Assembly (NCBI GenBank): GCA_028826165.1
Contig: JAPDFW010000127.1
Span: 85,293-149,292, forward strand
Direction: 5' to 3'
Length of the DNA: 64,000 nucleotides
Source: Anaeramoeba ignava
Taxonomy: Eukaryota; Metamonada; Anaeramoebidae
A program made the position numbers and the translations under genes. Below the pieces are notes generated by a model, which saw only the letters and a list, made by a program, of their open reading frames with translations, searched no databases and was not told the DNA's origin. This document shows, one piece after another, positions 36,537 through 48,900 of the stretch; position 1 is the first letter of the stretch, and every line of letters begins with the position of its first letter.

Positions 36537-38282
36537 TTAATCTTTTTTTGAAAAATTTTCACAAAAATCAATCAATTTTTCACATTCATTTCTTTCTGCA
36601 ACTTTTAAAATTCTTCTAATATTGTTTTCATTAGCATTTCTAATAATTTCATCAATACAAAAATTATGTAGTTGATCTTTCGAATTAAGTCCATAATAAT
36701 CACTTGCGGTTAATAATTCTAAACATTGATCAAAAGAGATTTGACTTGCTTCCCCTGAATAAAGAAACATCAATAAACATTTCACAGTTTCCAAATCATA
36801 TCCACTTAGATCAGGTGCAATATCGGATGAATCTTTTGTTGAAAATTCAAATAAACCTTGATAAAGTGTTGTTCTGGCATACAAAATCTCTTTATGAACT
36901 GGCAAATACTTTCCCTTAATTTCAATCCTAAAATTCGCACTTTCTTCATCTAAAAAAATCTTTTTCAAATCCTTTCCTAATTTATCTGGATTGTATTCAC
37001 TTGAATCTTCAATGATATTGATTCCTAACTTTTCTGATAGTTCTATCAATTGTTCCATTTCTTCCATGGAAAGATTAGAAGGATCAAAAAATCCAAAGTA
37101 AATAAACCTCATCATATTTTCGAGAATTCTGAAAGGAAAAGTAGAAAAAATTTTTCTTAATTTTTCTAAAGAAATTTGATTTGGCAAACGTGCTTTTAAA
37201 ATTCCTTTATGAGCTCCTATTTTTAGATTCTCAAGTGAATCAAAAACAACATCTTGAAGTAATTCTGATTCAAGCAATTTCCTCATATCACTTTCTAATT
37301 CTGATTCTTGAAAAGAAAAACAATAGAGATCATTGAGATATTGAGTTTCATCAAATCCTCCAAAAAGAATCGTAATATCTTTTCCTGGAAGATACACAGT
37401 TGCTTGCCTTAATCTTGCGGATGGTTTTGGTTCAACAATTTCAATTTCTTTCCAAGTTTTCGAGAAAAAATCAAATTCAAAAAGATCTCCAAAAAACAAA
37501 TCTCTTTCTATTGAAAAACCTGAAGTAATAATCATTTTGCTTTTCCGAACAAAACAAGAATGACCAAAACGAGAATGAGGCCAAATCTGAGCTGATCTTG
37601 GTGAAAATTTTTCCCATCTTTGAGTTTTCAGATCCAAAATAAACAAAGAATCTGTTTCCATTTCATTTTCATTTTCAATTTCATTTTCGATTTCCATTGA
37701 ATTTGAACTAATTAATCCTCCAAAAACATAAAGTTTCTCCTGAAAAATAACAGCTGAATTTGAAGAAGATTTTGGAGCGAAACCTGAAGTTGTGATTTTA
37801 TTCCATTGATTTGTTTTGAAATTGAAATACACTAAATCATTTGAAAATCTCGGATGATCTTTCCAATAATCACCAACAACAATTAAGAAATCTTTATAAA
37901 CAACTGCTGAATGATCAACAAACTCTACTGGAGAATCTGGGAGTTTCTGATAGCAATTCATAATTGGATCAAAAACAAAAAAACTTGTTCCACATTTTGT
38001 TGAATTTTCACAAATTCCTCCCAAAATATAAATTTTGTTTTCATAAACATTCATTGAATGAGCTGAACGATTCTTTGGGATTATTCTTGTTTGAGGAACA
38101 ATAAATTCCCATTGATTTGAGCCAAAATTTAATCTGTGTAATGAATTCAATCTGTGATCAGAGCTTCTTCCTCCAAATAAAAATAATGTAGTTCCAATTA
38201 CAATCATTGAATGATTACTTCTTTTTTCTGGTTGTGAAATGAGATCTGTTTCAATTTTTTTGATTTTAACTTTTTGATTCAT
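36537..38282 (-). CDS. Kelch-repeat protein with two BTB domains, 581 aa (LZTR1-like layout)
   Basis: A single uninterrupted frame. Residues of about 20-330 contain six kelch repeats with typical HS-v------lfvfGG and W--- features: HSMIVIGTTLFLFGG, HSMNVYENKIYILGG, HSAVVYKDFLIVVG, NSAVIFQEKLYVFGG, GHSCFVRKSKMIITSG and ITILFGGFDETQYLNDLY. Two BTB regions follow: a divergent one around LQDVVFDSLENLKIGAHKGI to FIYFGFFDP, and a clearer one, FRIEIKGKYLPVHKEILYAR to MFLYSGEASQIS, with a short BACK-like helical end. Kelch plus two BTB domains is the order in LZTR1, a CUL3 adaptor for RAS-family GTPases, but similar combinations abound in amoebae. Its likely job is substrate recognition for a cullin-3 ligase. 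Confidence 0.88.
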   Translation of the reverse strand: MNQKVKIKKIETDLISQPEKRSNHSMIVIGTTLFLFGGRSSDHRLNSLHRLNFGSNQWEFIVPQTRIIPKNRSAHSMNVYENKIYILGGICENSTKCGTSFFVFDPIMNCYQKLPDSPVEFVDHSAVVYKDFLIVVGDYWKDHPRFSNDLVYFNFKTNQWNKITTSGFAPKSSSNSAVIFQEKLYVFGGLISSNSMEIENEIENENEMETDSLFILDLKTQRWEKFSPRSAQIWPHSRFGHSCFVRKSKMIITSGFSIERDLFFGDLFEFDFFSKTWKEIEIVEPKPSARLRQATVYLPGKDITILFGGFDETQYLNDLYCFSFQESELESDMRKLLESELLQDVVFDSLENLKIGAHKGILKARLPNQISLEKLRKIFSTFPFRILENMMRFIYFGFFDPSNLSMEEMEQLIELSEKLGINIIEDSSEYNPDKLGKDLKKIFLDEESANFRIEIKGKYLPVHKEILYARTTLYQGLFEFSTKDSSDIAPDLSGYDLETVKCLLMFLYSGEASQISFDQCLELLTASDYYGLNSKDQLHNFCIDEIIRNANENNIRRILKVAERNECEKLIDFCENFSKKD

Positions 38283-38503
38283 TTTGAATTCCTTGTTTGT
38301 TTTTTCAATAAAACTTTTTAAAAAAAAAATATCAAAAAAAAAATGATCAGAAAGAAAAAAAAAAATTTTTATTTAAAAAAAGATCAGAAAGAAAAAAAAT
38401 TTTTTTTTTAAAAGAAAAATTAAAGGTTTTATTTTTGATTAATTGAAAGAAAAAAGAAAAGCGAAAAAGTAAAAAGATTTTCAAAATTTTTTCATTTTTT
38501 GTT

Positions 38504-40837
38504 TTAATTATTTGAATTATTTGAATTATTTGAATTATTTGAATTATTTGTGAATTCAAAAGGAGAAACTGGAATAAAAGAATGGTCTTCTTCAAAAGCA
38601 CTAACTATATCATTTGAGATTAAAAATGGATTTTTTTGATTTGGATTAGTTATGATAGATTTTTGAGGAATTTGTTGAATATTTTCATCCAATTCAGTTG
38701 GATCAAAGAAATTTCCAAGTGCAGCAAAAGCACTTTGAGAATCTTCTTGAATTTTTTCTTGTTCGTATGATTTAATTTCTGGCAATTTAAATTCTGTTTC
38801 TTGTTCTGTTTCTTTGATTGCAATTTCTGAAAATTTATAAAATAGTCTAAAAATGATTTCCCTTAAAATATGAGAAGAACATTTAAGAATATATTTATCC
38901 AAAACTAGTTTATCATTGTTTGTGTGACCTTTAACAAGATACAACTAAGAAAATAAAATTAAAATTAAAATTAAAATTAAATAAAATTAAAATTAAATAA
39001 AATTAAAATTAAAATTAAAATTAAAATTAAAATTAGAATTTAAATTAAAATTAATATTAAAATTAAAATTAAAATTAATATTAAAATTAAAATTAAAATT
39101 AAAATTAAAATTAAAATTAAAATTAAAATTAAAAATAAAAATAAAATTAAAATTAAAATTAAAATTAAAATTAAAAATAAAATTAAAATTAAAATTAAAA
39201 TTAAAATTAAAATTAATTTTCTTCTTATTTTTCTTATTTTACTTTTGTTGATTCATTTTCCCAAGAAAATAAAATTGGATCTTTTTCTGCTTGTGATAAT
39301 GTTACAAAATATGGATCAATTTGTAATAAACATCTTTTTTGAAATGAATCTTCTTCAATTTTTTCATTATCAATTAAAGAATCAATTTCAACTTCAAATG
39401 TAGCTTCTCCTCGATTTAAACATTTATTGATAATTCCATTTAATTCATCACCAACTTTTTATTTCCAAGAAATTTTAATTTTAATTTTGAATTTTAATAT
39501 TAATTTTATTTTAATTTTGATTTTTAAATTTAATTTTAATTTTAATTTTAATTTTAAATTTAATATTAATATTAATTTTATTTTAATTTTAATATTAATT
39601 TTAATTTTAATTTTAATTTTAATTTTAATTTTAATTTTAATTTTAATTTTAATTTTAATTTTAATTTTAATTTTAATTTTAATTTTAATTTTAATTTTAT
39701 ATTTTAATTTTTAATTTTAATATTCTGTTTTTTAACTTTCAAAAATTGGTGTTTAATTAAAGTTGAATAACTGTTTTCTTTTTTCCAATTTTAAAAATTT
39801 TAATTTTAATTTTAATTTTAATTTTAATTTTTAATTTTAATTTTAATTTTAATTTTAATTTTTAATTTTAATTTTAATTTTAATTTTAATTTTAATTTTA
39901 ATTTTAATTTTAATTTTAATTTTAATTTAATTTTAAATTTAATTTTATATTTAATTTTAAATTTAAATTAAAATTTCGATATTTATGAGAACATTTCAAA
40001 AAATTTTAATTATAATATAAAATTTAATTTTATTTTTAATTTTAAACTTTCAAAAATTGGTAATTTTGTTTGAGATGTAAGAAGTTGAATAACTGTTTTC
40101 TTTTTAAAATCCATATTTTACATCTAAAAATTTTAATTTTAATATTAATTTTAATTTTAATTTTAAATTTTAATTTTTAATTTTAATTTTAATTTTAATT
40201 TTAATTTTAATTTTAAATTTTAATTTTAATTATAATTTTAATTTTAATTTAAATTTTAATTTTAATTTTAAATTTTAATTTTGATTTTAATTTTAATTTT
40301 AAATTTAATTTTGATTTTTAATTTTAATTTTAATTTTAATTTTATAAATGAATTTTAATTTTAATTTTAATTTTAATTTTAATTTTATAAATGAATTTTA
40401 ATTTTAATTTTAATTTTAATTTTAATTTTAATTTTAATTTTAATTTTAATTTTAATTTTGGTTTAATTTTAAATTTAATTTTAATTTTATAAATGAATTT
40501 TAATTTTAATTTTAAATTTTAATTATAAAATAAATTTAGAAACTACATTAAGATTTTCATTAAATGATTTAGAAAAAAGAATATGTTTTCCAGATATCAA
40601 AGTAACACCTAAACAATTTAAACGAAGAAATGATCTCAAAGTTGTGTCTTGAGACTGATTTAGTGAAAAAGTTTGAGATGGAATTTCCAATAAAGAAGGA
40701 CCTGATGAATCAATAATTATATCAACTACAAAATCTGCTGTTGATTTAACAAAATGACGAAGGATTGTTTGATTTAAATTATTTAAATTATTTCCAAATT
40801 GCGTTAAGAATGTTTCTGTTGTTTCTATTTGATTCAT
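38504..40837 (-). CDS. Hypothetical protein, four exons, about 331 aa
   Basis: Proposed exons are 40837..40547, 40099..40048, 39454..39243 and 38944..38504, all in phase (996 nt). I do not recognise the protein. The first exon (MNQIETTETFLTQFGNN onward) looks like a folded beta-rich domain; exon 3 contains ELNGIINKCLNRGEATFEVE; exon 4 begins YLVKGHTNNDKLVLDKY and ends in an acidic, FDP/NPF-containing tail (NFFDPTEL, NPFLISND) closing with an asparagine/serine repeat. Short DPx and NPF motifs are typical of endocytic adaptor tails, but that is only a hint. The small exon 2 (52 bp) is supported by phase and by a decayed copy of it at 39734-39784. Introns are ATTTTA-type repeats. The exon 1 donor could be three bases further on. 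Confidence 0.5.
38945..39242 (-). repeat. AAAATT hexamer repeat forming the last intron of the unknown gene
   Basis: On the + strand this is nearly pure AATTAA/AAAATT units. It is bounded by a GTAAAA donor and TTCTTAG acceptor in phase. Confidence 0.7.
39455..40546 (-). repeat. ATTTTA repeat in introns 1 and 2 of the unknown gene
   Basis: Over 1 kb of ATTTTA units with islands at 39720-39790 and 39960-40130. The second island holds the 52-bp exon; the first holds a decayed copy of it. ATAAATGA interruptions recur near 40345, 40388 and 40490. Confidence 0.65.
39734..39784 (-). pseudogene. Decayed duplicate of the 52-bp exon 2
   Basis: AACTTTCAAAAATTGG (39734) and AAGTTGAATAACTGTTTTCT (39760) repeat the ends of the exon at 40045-40105. 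The middle is shortened and altered, and the copy contains stop codons. Confidence 0.55.
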
Positions 40838-41140
40838 TTATAAAAGAAAACAATTTCAATTTTTAAAAAAAAAAAAGAATTAGAAAAAAAAATGAATTTT
40901 ATTTTTATTTTTATTTTTATTTATTTTTTTTTTGCTTTTTAATAATATTTTATAAAAATTAGTAATAATAATAAAAAAATTACTAAAAAAAAAATTTTAA
41001 TTAAAAAAAAAATGATTCATCAAAAATAGTTGGAAAATAATCTCTCATTAATTCAATCAAAAATTAATAACAAAAAAAAATTTTTTATTTTTCACTTTTT
41101 TTATCCCATTTTTTTTCTTTTTAAAATTATTAATAAAATT
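40838..41140. promoter_or_regulatory. Divergent spacer before the YaaH-like gene
   Basis: A/T tracts between two divergent start codons. A T-rich leader (TTTTTTTTCTTTTT at about 41110) precedes the + strand start. No other signal is seen. Confidence 0.35.
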
Positions 41141-42376
41141 ATGTCTAAAATAGAATCCGATTCTTGGTTAGAACTTACAACTGATATTTCTGATTCTGGA
41201 ATTGAAAATCAAAAAGAAAATCAAATTAAAAATGAAAATGAAATTAAAAATGAAAATGAATTTGAAAATGAAAATGAAAATGAAATTAAAATTGAAACTG
41301 AAAATGAAATTAAAACCCAAAATCAAAATGAAAATAAAAAAGATCTCAAAAAAGAAGATCAATTTTCTGAAAATTTCCAAATTACTGTTTTGGAAAATCA
41401 ACAAAAAAATTCTTTTTCAGAAACAGAAAATGTTTTTTTAAGAGGTCCTTTAATGAATTCTACAGAATCATCTGAACCAGAAGAATCAGAACAAGAAAAA
41501 GAAGTTGCAGTTGATTTTTATGATATCCATTCAAGTAGTAAATTTAATCCTGGTCAAATAGGTTATATGGGTGTTTCTATTGGTTCAATTATTATTGCTT
41601 CTGCAAATTTTGGACTTTCTCAAGAAGCTTGTAATAATTTTCAAAAATCAAAATCAATATCAATATAAATATAAATATAAATATTAATCTAAAAATTGTG
41701 TTCTTTTTTTAGCTCAACAAATTAAATGGTTATTATTTTTACCTTCAGCTTTAATTCTTATTGCTGCTTCACTTGATCTTTGGACAGGTAGAATAGTTGA
41801 AGCAACTTTATTTTTGGTTTAAAATTATAAAAAAAAATTTTCCTCAATTCCACATTTTTTTTAATAATTTTAATTTTTCAAAAAAAAAAATAGTTATATT
41901 CGATTTTATGGTTTGGTTTATCAATTACTTGGTCAACAGAACTATGGAATTTAGCATCTCAACTTAAAGGAGGAATAATGAGAGTTCTTTCAGCTTATCT
42001 TATTGGATTTTTATTTTTTTCTTGTATTTTCATGTTATTCTCAATGCAACTTCGAAAAGTAGTTTTTTGGACAATTTTTTCACTTAATTTATCAGTGTTT
42101 TTTCTTATTTTAAGACTTATGCACGGTTATTCAGGTGCTTTAGTTGGAATTCCTTTTATTATGGTTGCTCTTCTTAGCTTTTATACTTCAATGAATTTTT
42201 CTCTCAATGGATTACTTGGTTCTGAAGTTTTTTCAATGGGTTCTCCAATGATTGAATGGAAAGTTGTTCTTCAAAAATTAGTTAAATCTTATGAATCAAA
42301 TTTGAAAAATTTTCTTTTTGAAATGAAAAGAAAAATTTTAAAAATTGGAACAAAAATGGAAAATTTTTGTTTTTGA
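41141..42376 (+). CDS. GPR1/FUN34/YaaH-like acetate/succinate-type transporter, 358 aa
   Basis: Exons 41141..41630, 41713..41816 and 41894..42376 join in phase. The first about 130 residues are a charged, asparagine/glutamate-rich cytosolic tail with IKNENE-type repeats. Then come six hydrophobic segments, beginning FNPGQIGYMGVSIGSIIIAS, close to the family's N-P-x-P-x-G motif. WLLFLPSALILIAASLDLWTG and ATLFLLYSILWFGLSITW resemble its second and third helices. FUN34/YaaH proteins move acetate, succinate or ammonium across membranes. The C-terminal tail is lysine-rich. Length beyond a bacterial YaaH (about 190 aa) comes from the two tails. Identity is by motif and topology only. Confidence 0.58.
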
Positions 42377-42940
42377 AAAGTAAAAAAATTTAAAAAATCA
42401 TTAAAAGAAAAAAAATTTGAATAAAAAATTTAATTTTAAATAATTTCAAACAATTTTGAATATTTTTGTTTTAAATTTTTAATTAAAAAAACTTTTTAAA
42501 ACAAAAATTAATTAAATTAAAAATTATTGGAAAAAGAAAAGAAACAACAAATGGAAAAATGGAAAAATTTTTTTAAATTCTGAATAAATGAATCTATTTT
42601 TGAATTTTCAAATTGTTTTTAATTGATAAATTTAAAAAGAAAATAAATTGAAAAATAATTGTTTTTAATTTTTCAAATCAAATATTTAAATCAAATTAAA
42701 TTAAATTTATCTAAAATAAAAACTTTTTTTTAAAAACAAATCAAAAAAATTTTTCATTTTTTTTCCAATTTTCTAATCATTATTTAGTAAGGATTTTATA
42801 TAAAATCAAAAAAGAGAAAAAGAAAAGAAACAACAAATCAAACAAAATTTTTTATTGAAAGGAAAATTTAATTTTTCATAAATATTGTTCAATTTGATTT
42901 TTCAATTTATTTTTAGAATTAAAAACTAAATTATAATTTA
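42377..42940. other. Spacer upstream of acetyl-CoA carboxylase
   Basis: A/T-rich, no open frame. A 22-bp word, AAAAAGAAAAGAAACAAC plus AAAT, occurs twice (about 42534 and 42817), and TTTTTCATTTTTTTTCC lies near 42750. No gene is seen. Confidence 0.4.
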
Positions 42941-45900
42941 ATGGAGCAATTAACACTTGAGAAATATTCAAACCAATTAGGTAATTATTTCTTTATTTTC
43001 CTTTTTTAATCCAAATCAAATCAAATCAAATCAAATCAAATTAAATCAAATCAAATTAAATCAAATATAAATCAAATCAAATCAAATCAAATTAAATCAA
43101 ATCAAATCAAATCAAATCAAATCAAATTAAATCAAATCAAATCAAATCAAATCAAATATTTAAATTAAATCAAATCAAATATAAATTAAATCAAATCAAA
43201 TCTAATTCAAATACAAATCAAATTAAATATTTAAATCAAATCAAATTAAATCAAATTAAATCAAATCAAATCAAATTAAATCAAATCAAAATTAAATCAA
43301 ATCAAATTAAATCAAATCAAATATAAATTAAATATAAATCAAATATAAATCAAATTAAATCAAATCAAATCAAATCAAATCAAATCAAATCAAATCAAAT
43401 CAAATCAAATTAAATCAAATTAAATCAAATTAAATCAAATCAAATCAAATATAAATTAAATTAAATATTTAAATCAAATCAAATCAAATCAAATATAAAT
43501 CAAATCAAATATTTAAATCAAATCAAATTAAATCAAATACAAATCAAATCAAATATTTAAATTAAATACAAATCAAATTTAAATTAAAATAAAATTAAAT
43601 TAAATATAAATTAAATAAAATTAAATTAAATCAAATCCAAATCAAATCAAATCAAATCAAATCAAATCAAATCAAATCAAATCAAATCAAATCAAATTAA
43701 ATTAAATCAAATATAAATCAAATCAAATATTTAAATTAAATCAAATCAAATATAAATTAAATATTTAAATCAAATATAAATCAAATTAAATTAAATATTA
43801 ATCAAATCAAATATAAATCAAATCAAATCAAATCAAATTAAATCAAATATAAATCAAATTAAATCAAATCAAATCAAATCAAATCTTTAAATTAAATTAA
43901 ATATAAATTAAATCAAATATTTAAATCAATTCAAATCAAATTTAATTTTAATTTTAGGAGCAACAAATAAAATTCAGCGTATATTAATTGCAACAAATGG
44001 AATTGCAGCAGTAAAAGTAATACATTCAATCAAACAATGGTGCTACGAAACATTTGGAAATGAAAACTTAATGCAATTTGTAGTAATGGCAACACCAGAA
44101 GATATCAAAGCAAACGCAGAATACATTCGACTTTCAAACCGATTTGTTGAAGTAAAAGATGGACCAAGTTATTATAATTATGGAAATGTAGATTTAATTG
44201 TTGATATTGCAGAACAAACAAAAGTACATGCAGTTTTCCCAGGATGGGGTCACGCATCAGAAAATCCAAAACTTCCACTTGCACTTTCCAAATCTGAACC
44301 AGGAATTTCATTTATTGGACCAACACATTTTGCAATGAGCGCAATGGGAGACAAAATATATTCAACATTGATTGCACAGGGTCAAGGTATCCCAACTGTA
44401 CCATGGAGTGGAGGTGATTTTGAGATTAAAAATATTGACGAGAATGGGATAGATATCTATCAGCAATTGTACACAAAATCATGCGTTCAAAATATTGATG
44501 AATCCATTGAAATATCACGAAAAATTGGGTTTCCTGTGATGATTAAAGCATGCTCTAGTGGAGGAGGCAAAGGAATACGCAAAGCAAATAATGAAGAGGA
44601 GCTTGTTCGTGCGTATGCACAGGTGAGATATGAAGTTCCTGGATCTTCCATTTTGATCATGAAATTTGTCAATAAATGTAGACACATTGAAGTTCAAATT
44701 GTTGGTGATAAATATGGAAATATTATTACTTTATCAGGACGTGATTGTACAACACAAAGACGCCATCAAAAAATTGTGGAAGAAGGTCCTCCATCAATTC
44801 CTCGTGATGTTATGATTCAAATGGAATCTTGTTCGAAACGTCTTGCAAGAGCTGCTGGTTATACAAGTGTTGGAACTGTTGAATTTCTTTATCTCCCAGA
44901 TAGTGATCTTTTTTATTTTCTTGAGTTTAATCCAAGACTCCAAGTTGAGCATACTGTTACTGAGGTTATTACTCAAACAAATCTTCCTGCTTTACAATTA
45001 CAAATTGCAATGGGTATTCCATTGTTTCGAATTCCTATGATTCGGAAAATATTTAATCTTGGGAAAAAATTGAAAGAAGATTTCAATGAAAATGAAAATC
45101 AAAATCAATTCGAAAATGAAATTGAAGAAGATAATCCCTTCCAAAAAAATCTTTTCCAAAATAAAAATTTACCTAAACTAAAAGGTCATGCAATTGCAGT
45201 CAGAATCACATCAGAAAATCCAGAAAAAGGATTTGAACCAACAAATGGATCAGTAGAAGAATTGACATTCAGATCAATATCTGGAGTATGGGGATATTTC
45301 TCTATTCTCCCACTTGGAGCAGTTCATAAATTTTCGGATACACAAATTGGACATGTATTTTCATGGGGAAAAACAAGAGCGCACGCAAGAAAAAAGATGA
45401 TTGTAGCACTCAAACAACTTTCTATTCGCGGAGAAATTCGCACACCTGTTGGATATTTGATTCAGCTTCTGGAAAATGAACTTTTCAAAAAGAATCACAT
45501 TCACACTCAATGGGTTGATGCACTTCTTCCAAGTGAAACAAACAACTCAAAATCAGATCCATTGACACCAGTGGTTTGTGTGGGAGTATATAAGGCACAA
45601 AAAATGTATCAATTACGAAAAACAAGATTTATCGAGTTTCTCGAGCGCAGACAGATGCCGCAGAAGGAATTATTCGAAAGAGAATATGATGTATCGTTGA
45701 TTCACGAAAATATGAAATATGATTTGGAAGTTGAGTTTGTTAGTGAAATTTTAGCTGTTGTCAAATTAAGGAATAATAAAACTTTGCAAGCAAACACACT
45801 CGAAGTCGAGATGAAGGATCTTTCAGATCATGGACTTATTTTATTATTTAGCGGGAAGAGTCATATTTGTTATGTTCAAGAAAACGAAGCAGGAACAGCT

Positions 45901-48900
45901 CTAAGTATTGATAACACTTCTTGGTTCTTCCCAAATGCCCAAGACCCTTCTATCATCACAGCTCCTTTCCCAGGAAAGCTTGTGAGAATTGTCGTTGGAA
46001 ATGGTGAAAATGTTGAAAAAGGAAATGTTGTTGCTGAAATGGAGACAATGAAGATGATCCTTCCTGTCTTCACTAGAGCAAAAGGAACCATTATATTTGT
46101 CAAAGAAGAGGGAGCCATACTTGCTACTGGTGATATCATTGCTTCTCTTAAATTACCCAATTTGGTTCGTCGTGAATCCCTTGAGACATTTCAAGGAACA
46201 TTTCCAAATACTTCAAAACCCCGCATTTACGGAAATAAAATACATCAATCACTTCAGCAATCACTTGAGCGACTCCGCAATATTATGGCAGGTTTCTCAG
46301 CCTCAAAAGAAGTCATTTTTGATGCGCTTTCAATAATAGAAAAAGCTTTTAAAGATGAAACGCTTCCTCTTCTTGAATTCAAAGAAATTCTTTCCAATAT
46401 TACTGAACGAATACCTCTTAAACTAGAGAACCAGTTTGTTTCATTTGAGAAGAATATTCGTGATCGTTTGTTCACAACACAGAATTCTCACATGGATAAT
46501 TCTTTCCAGTACTATCCATGTGGAGAGTCAATTATGGATATTATTGACAGCTATTTAAATTCAATTAAAGATTCAAAAGAAAGAAGATATTTATCTGAAA
46601 TTGTCCAAGATTTATCTGATTTCGCAGATAAATACAAGAATGGTCTTCGTGGCTCATATTGTTCCACTCTTCAATGGTTTCTTGATCAATATTATGACAT
46701 AGAAAGACATTTCCAAGGCGATGAAGATGATCTAATGGTTCTCGAAAGATTGTTCCACTTTTTTGGTAAAAATAAATTTGAACAGATTTATCGTATTTTG
46801 TTTTCTCATTATTCAATTCGTGACAAGAATTCCCTTATCCTTGAAATACTCGCGATTATTTCCCGTGAAAATGATGTTATTGCTTCGCTTTCTTCAAGTC
46901 TTCAAAATCTTTGTTTGCTTCAAAATATGGTCAACTTGCCAGTTTCATTACGGGCAAAACAAATATTAAATCAATATCAAAATAATGAAAGTAACATTGA
47001 TTTGGAATCGATGAAGAAAATGATTTTCCAGAAAGTCCAAGAATATCAACTTACTGAGGATTTGTCTCCTCAAGACGGAAACAAGATCAAAAGTCGTCTT
47101 TATGAGTTGATAAATAAGTTTCTTCCTCTTGTTACAGAGTTAGATATTGTTGAGAAAATTACATCAAGTCTCATTTCTTGTGGTCATTATTCTCATGATC
47201 ATCAAATTCTTGAAATTAACAAAAAGAGGAAAGATCCTTATTTATTAGTTTGTTGGGATTTTTATCGTTTACATCAAAATTTAAATTCAAATATAAATTC
47301 AAATCCAAATTTAGATTTAAATTCAAATTTAAATTCAAATATAAATTCAAATTTAAATTCAAATATAAATTCAAATCCAAATCCAAATACAAATTCAAAT
47401 ATAAATTTAAATTCAAATATAGATTTAAATTCAAATTCAAATATAAATTCAAATTCAAATTCAAATATAAATTCAAATTCAAATTCAAATATAAATTCAA
47501 ATTCAAATTTAAATTCAAATCCAAATCCAAATCCAAATTCAAATTCAAATCCAAATCAAAACAAAATTATTCATCTTGGAATGGTTTCTTTTCTTCAAAC
47601 TCCACATAATTTAACAAGTTATCATTTCGAACAAATTTTGGCAAATTTCCAACCAAAATTAAATCTAAACAAAGGAATCCATTCAAAACCAGGAAACACG
47701 ATAATGATAATCACAACAACATCACAAAAAAATCAAAATCAATTGCATTTCCCAACATTTGATGAAAATCAAGCACAAATATATCAATCAATGGTGAAAC
47801 AATTCTACAATAAACTTATCCAATTGAAAATCAAATCAATCACATTTCTTGTAATTCAAAATGGATTAGAAAGCCCTGGATTCTATACATTCACATCCAA
47901 AATGGATTTTGCAGAAGATAAAACAATTAGACATGTTTATCCACTTTTTGCTAATGATCTTGAATTGCCTCGGTTATCATCTTACAATGTTACTCCTCTT
48001 CATATGAACTGCGCTCATATCCATCTTTATCACGGAGAGTTTTCCTATTCAAAAAACCAAACTCAACCTTCTCGTTTATTTATTCGTTCTGTTCTTCCAA
48101 TTGTCCAACATTTCCAAAACGATCTTCTTCATAGTTTCCATGAAATCATCAAAAAACTCGAGATTCTGCAGTTGAATTCTGTTTTTCGGAAATCAGATTT
48201 TCTTCATATTTTCATTAATATTCTTCCTCTTCTTTCAATTCTTGATGAAAAAGAAACTCAAAAAAATACTTCTGCATTTCTCAAAAAAGTTATTTCTGAA
48301 ATATCTTCCAAAATATCTGCTCAACTTTATAAACTCAAAGTTATTGAAATTGAAATTTATGTGAATATTAGAAATAACGACACATCCAATTCAGAAATAA
48401 CATCACAATCTGAGAAAAATCACTCTGATAAATGCAACCCTCTTGAATCGTCTAGATATAGAATTTTTATTAGTATTTTCTCTCCTTTTAGTCAAGATAT
48501 TGAGGTTTATTCAGAACAAATTTTTGATGGTCAAAAAATATTGAAATGGATTGATGGAACATCACAACATCCAGGTCAATATCATGATAAACCATCACAA
48601 GATCCTTATGGAGAAATCACTCCTATTCAACGCAAACGTGCATTTGCTAAAAAAGCAGGAACAACATATATTTATGATTTCTTGAAATTGTTTCAATGCA
48701 CAATTGAGAAAATTTGGAATGAATTTGTTTTGGTTCATCATTTATCAATAGATTCAATACCAAAAATATTACTTGAATATGAGGAATTTGTTTTACAAGA
48801 GTCTATATTGCCAAATAAAGAGAAAAAATATGACTTAAATTTAATTAAACGTTCTGATGGAAATAATAAAATTGGAATGGTTGCATGGAAAGTGAAAATA

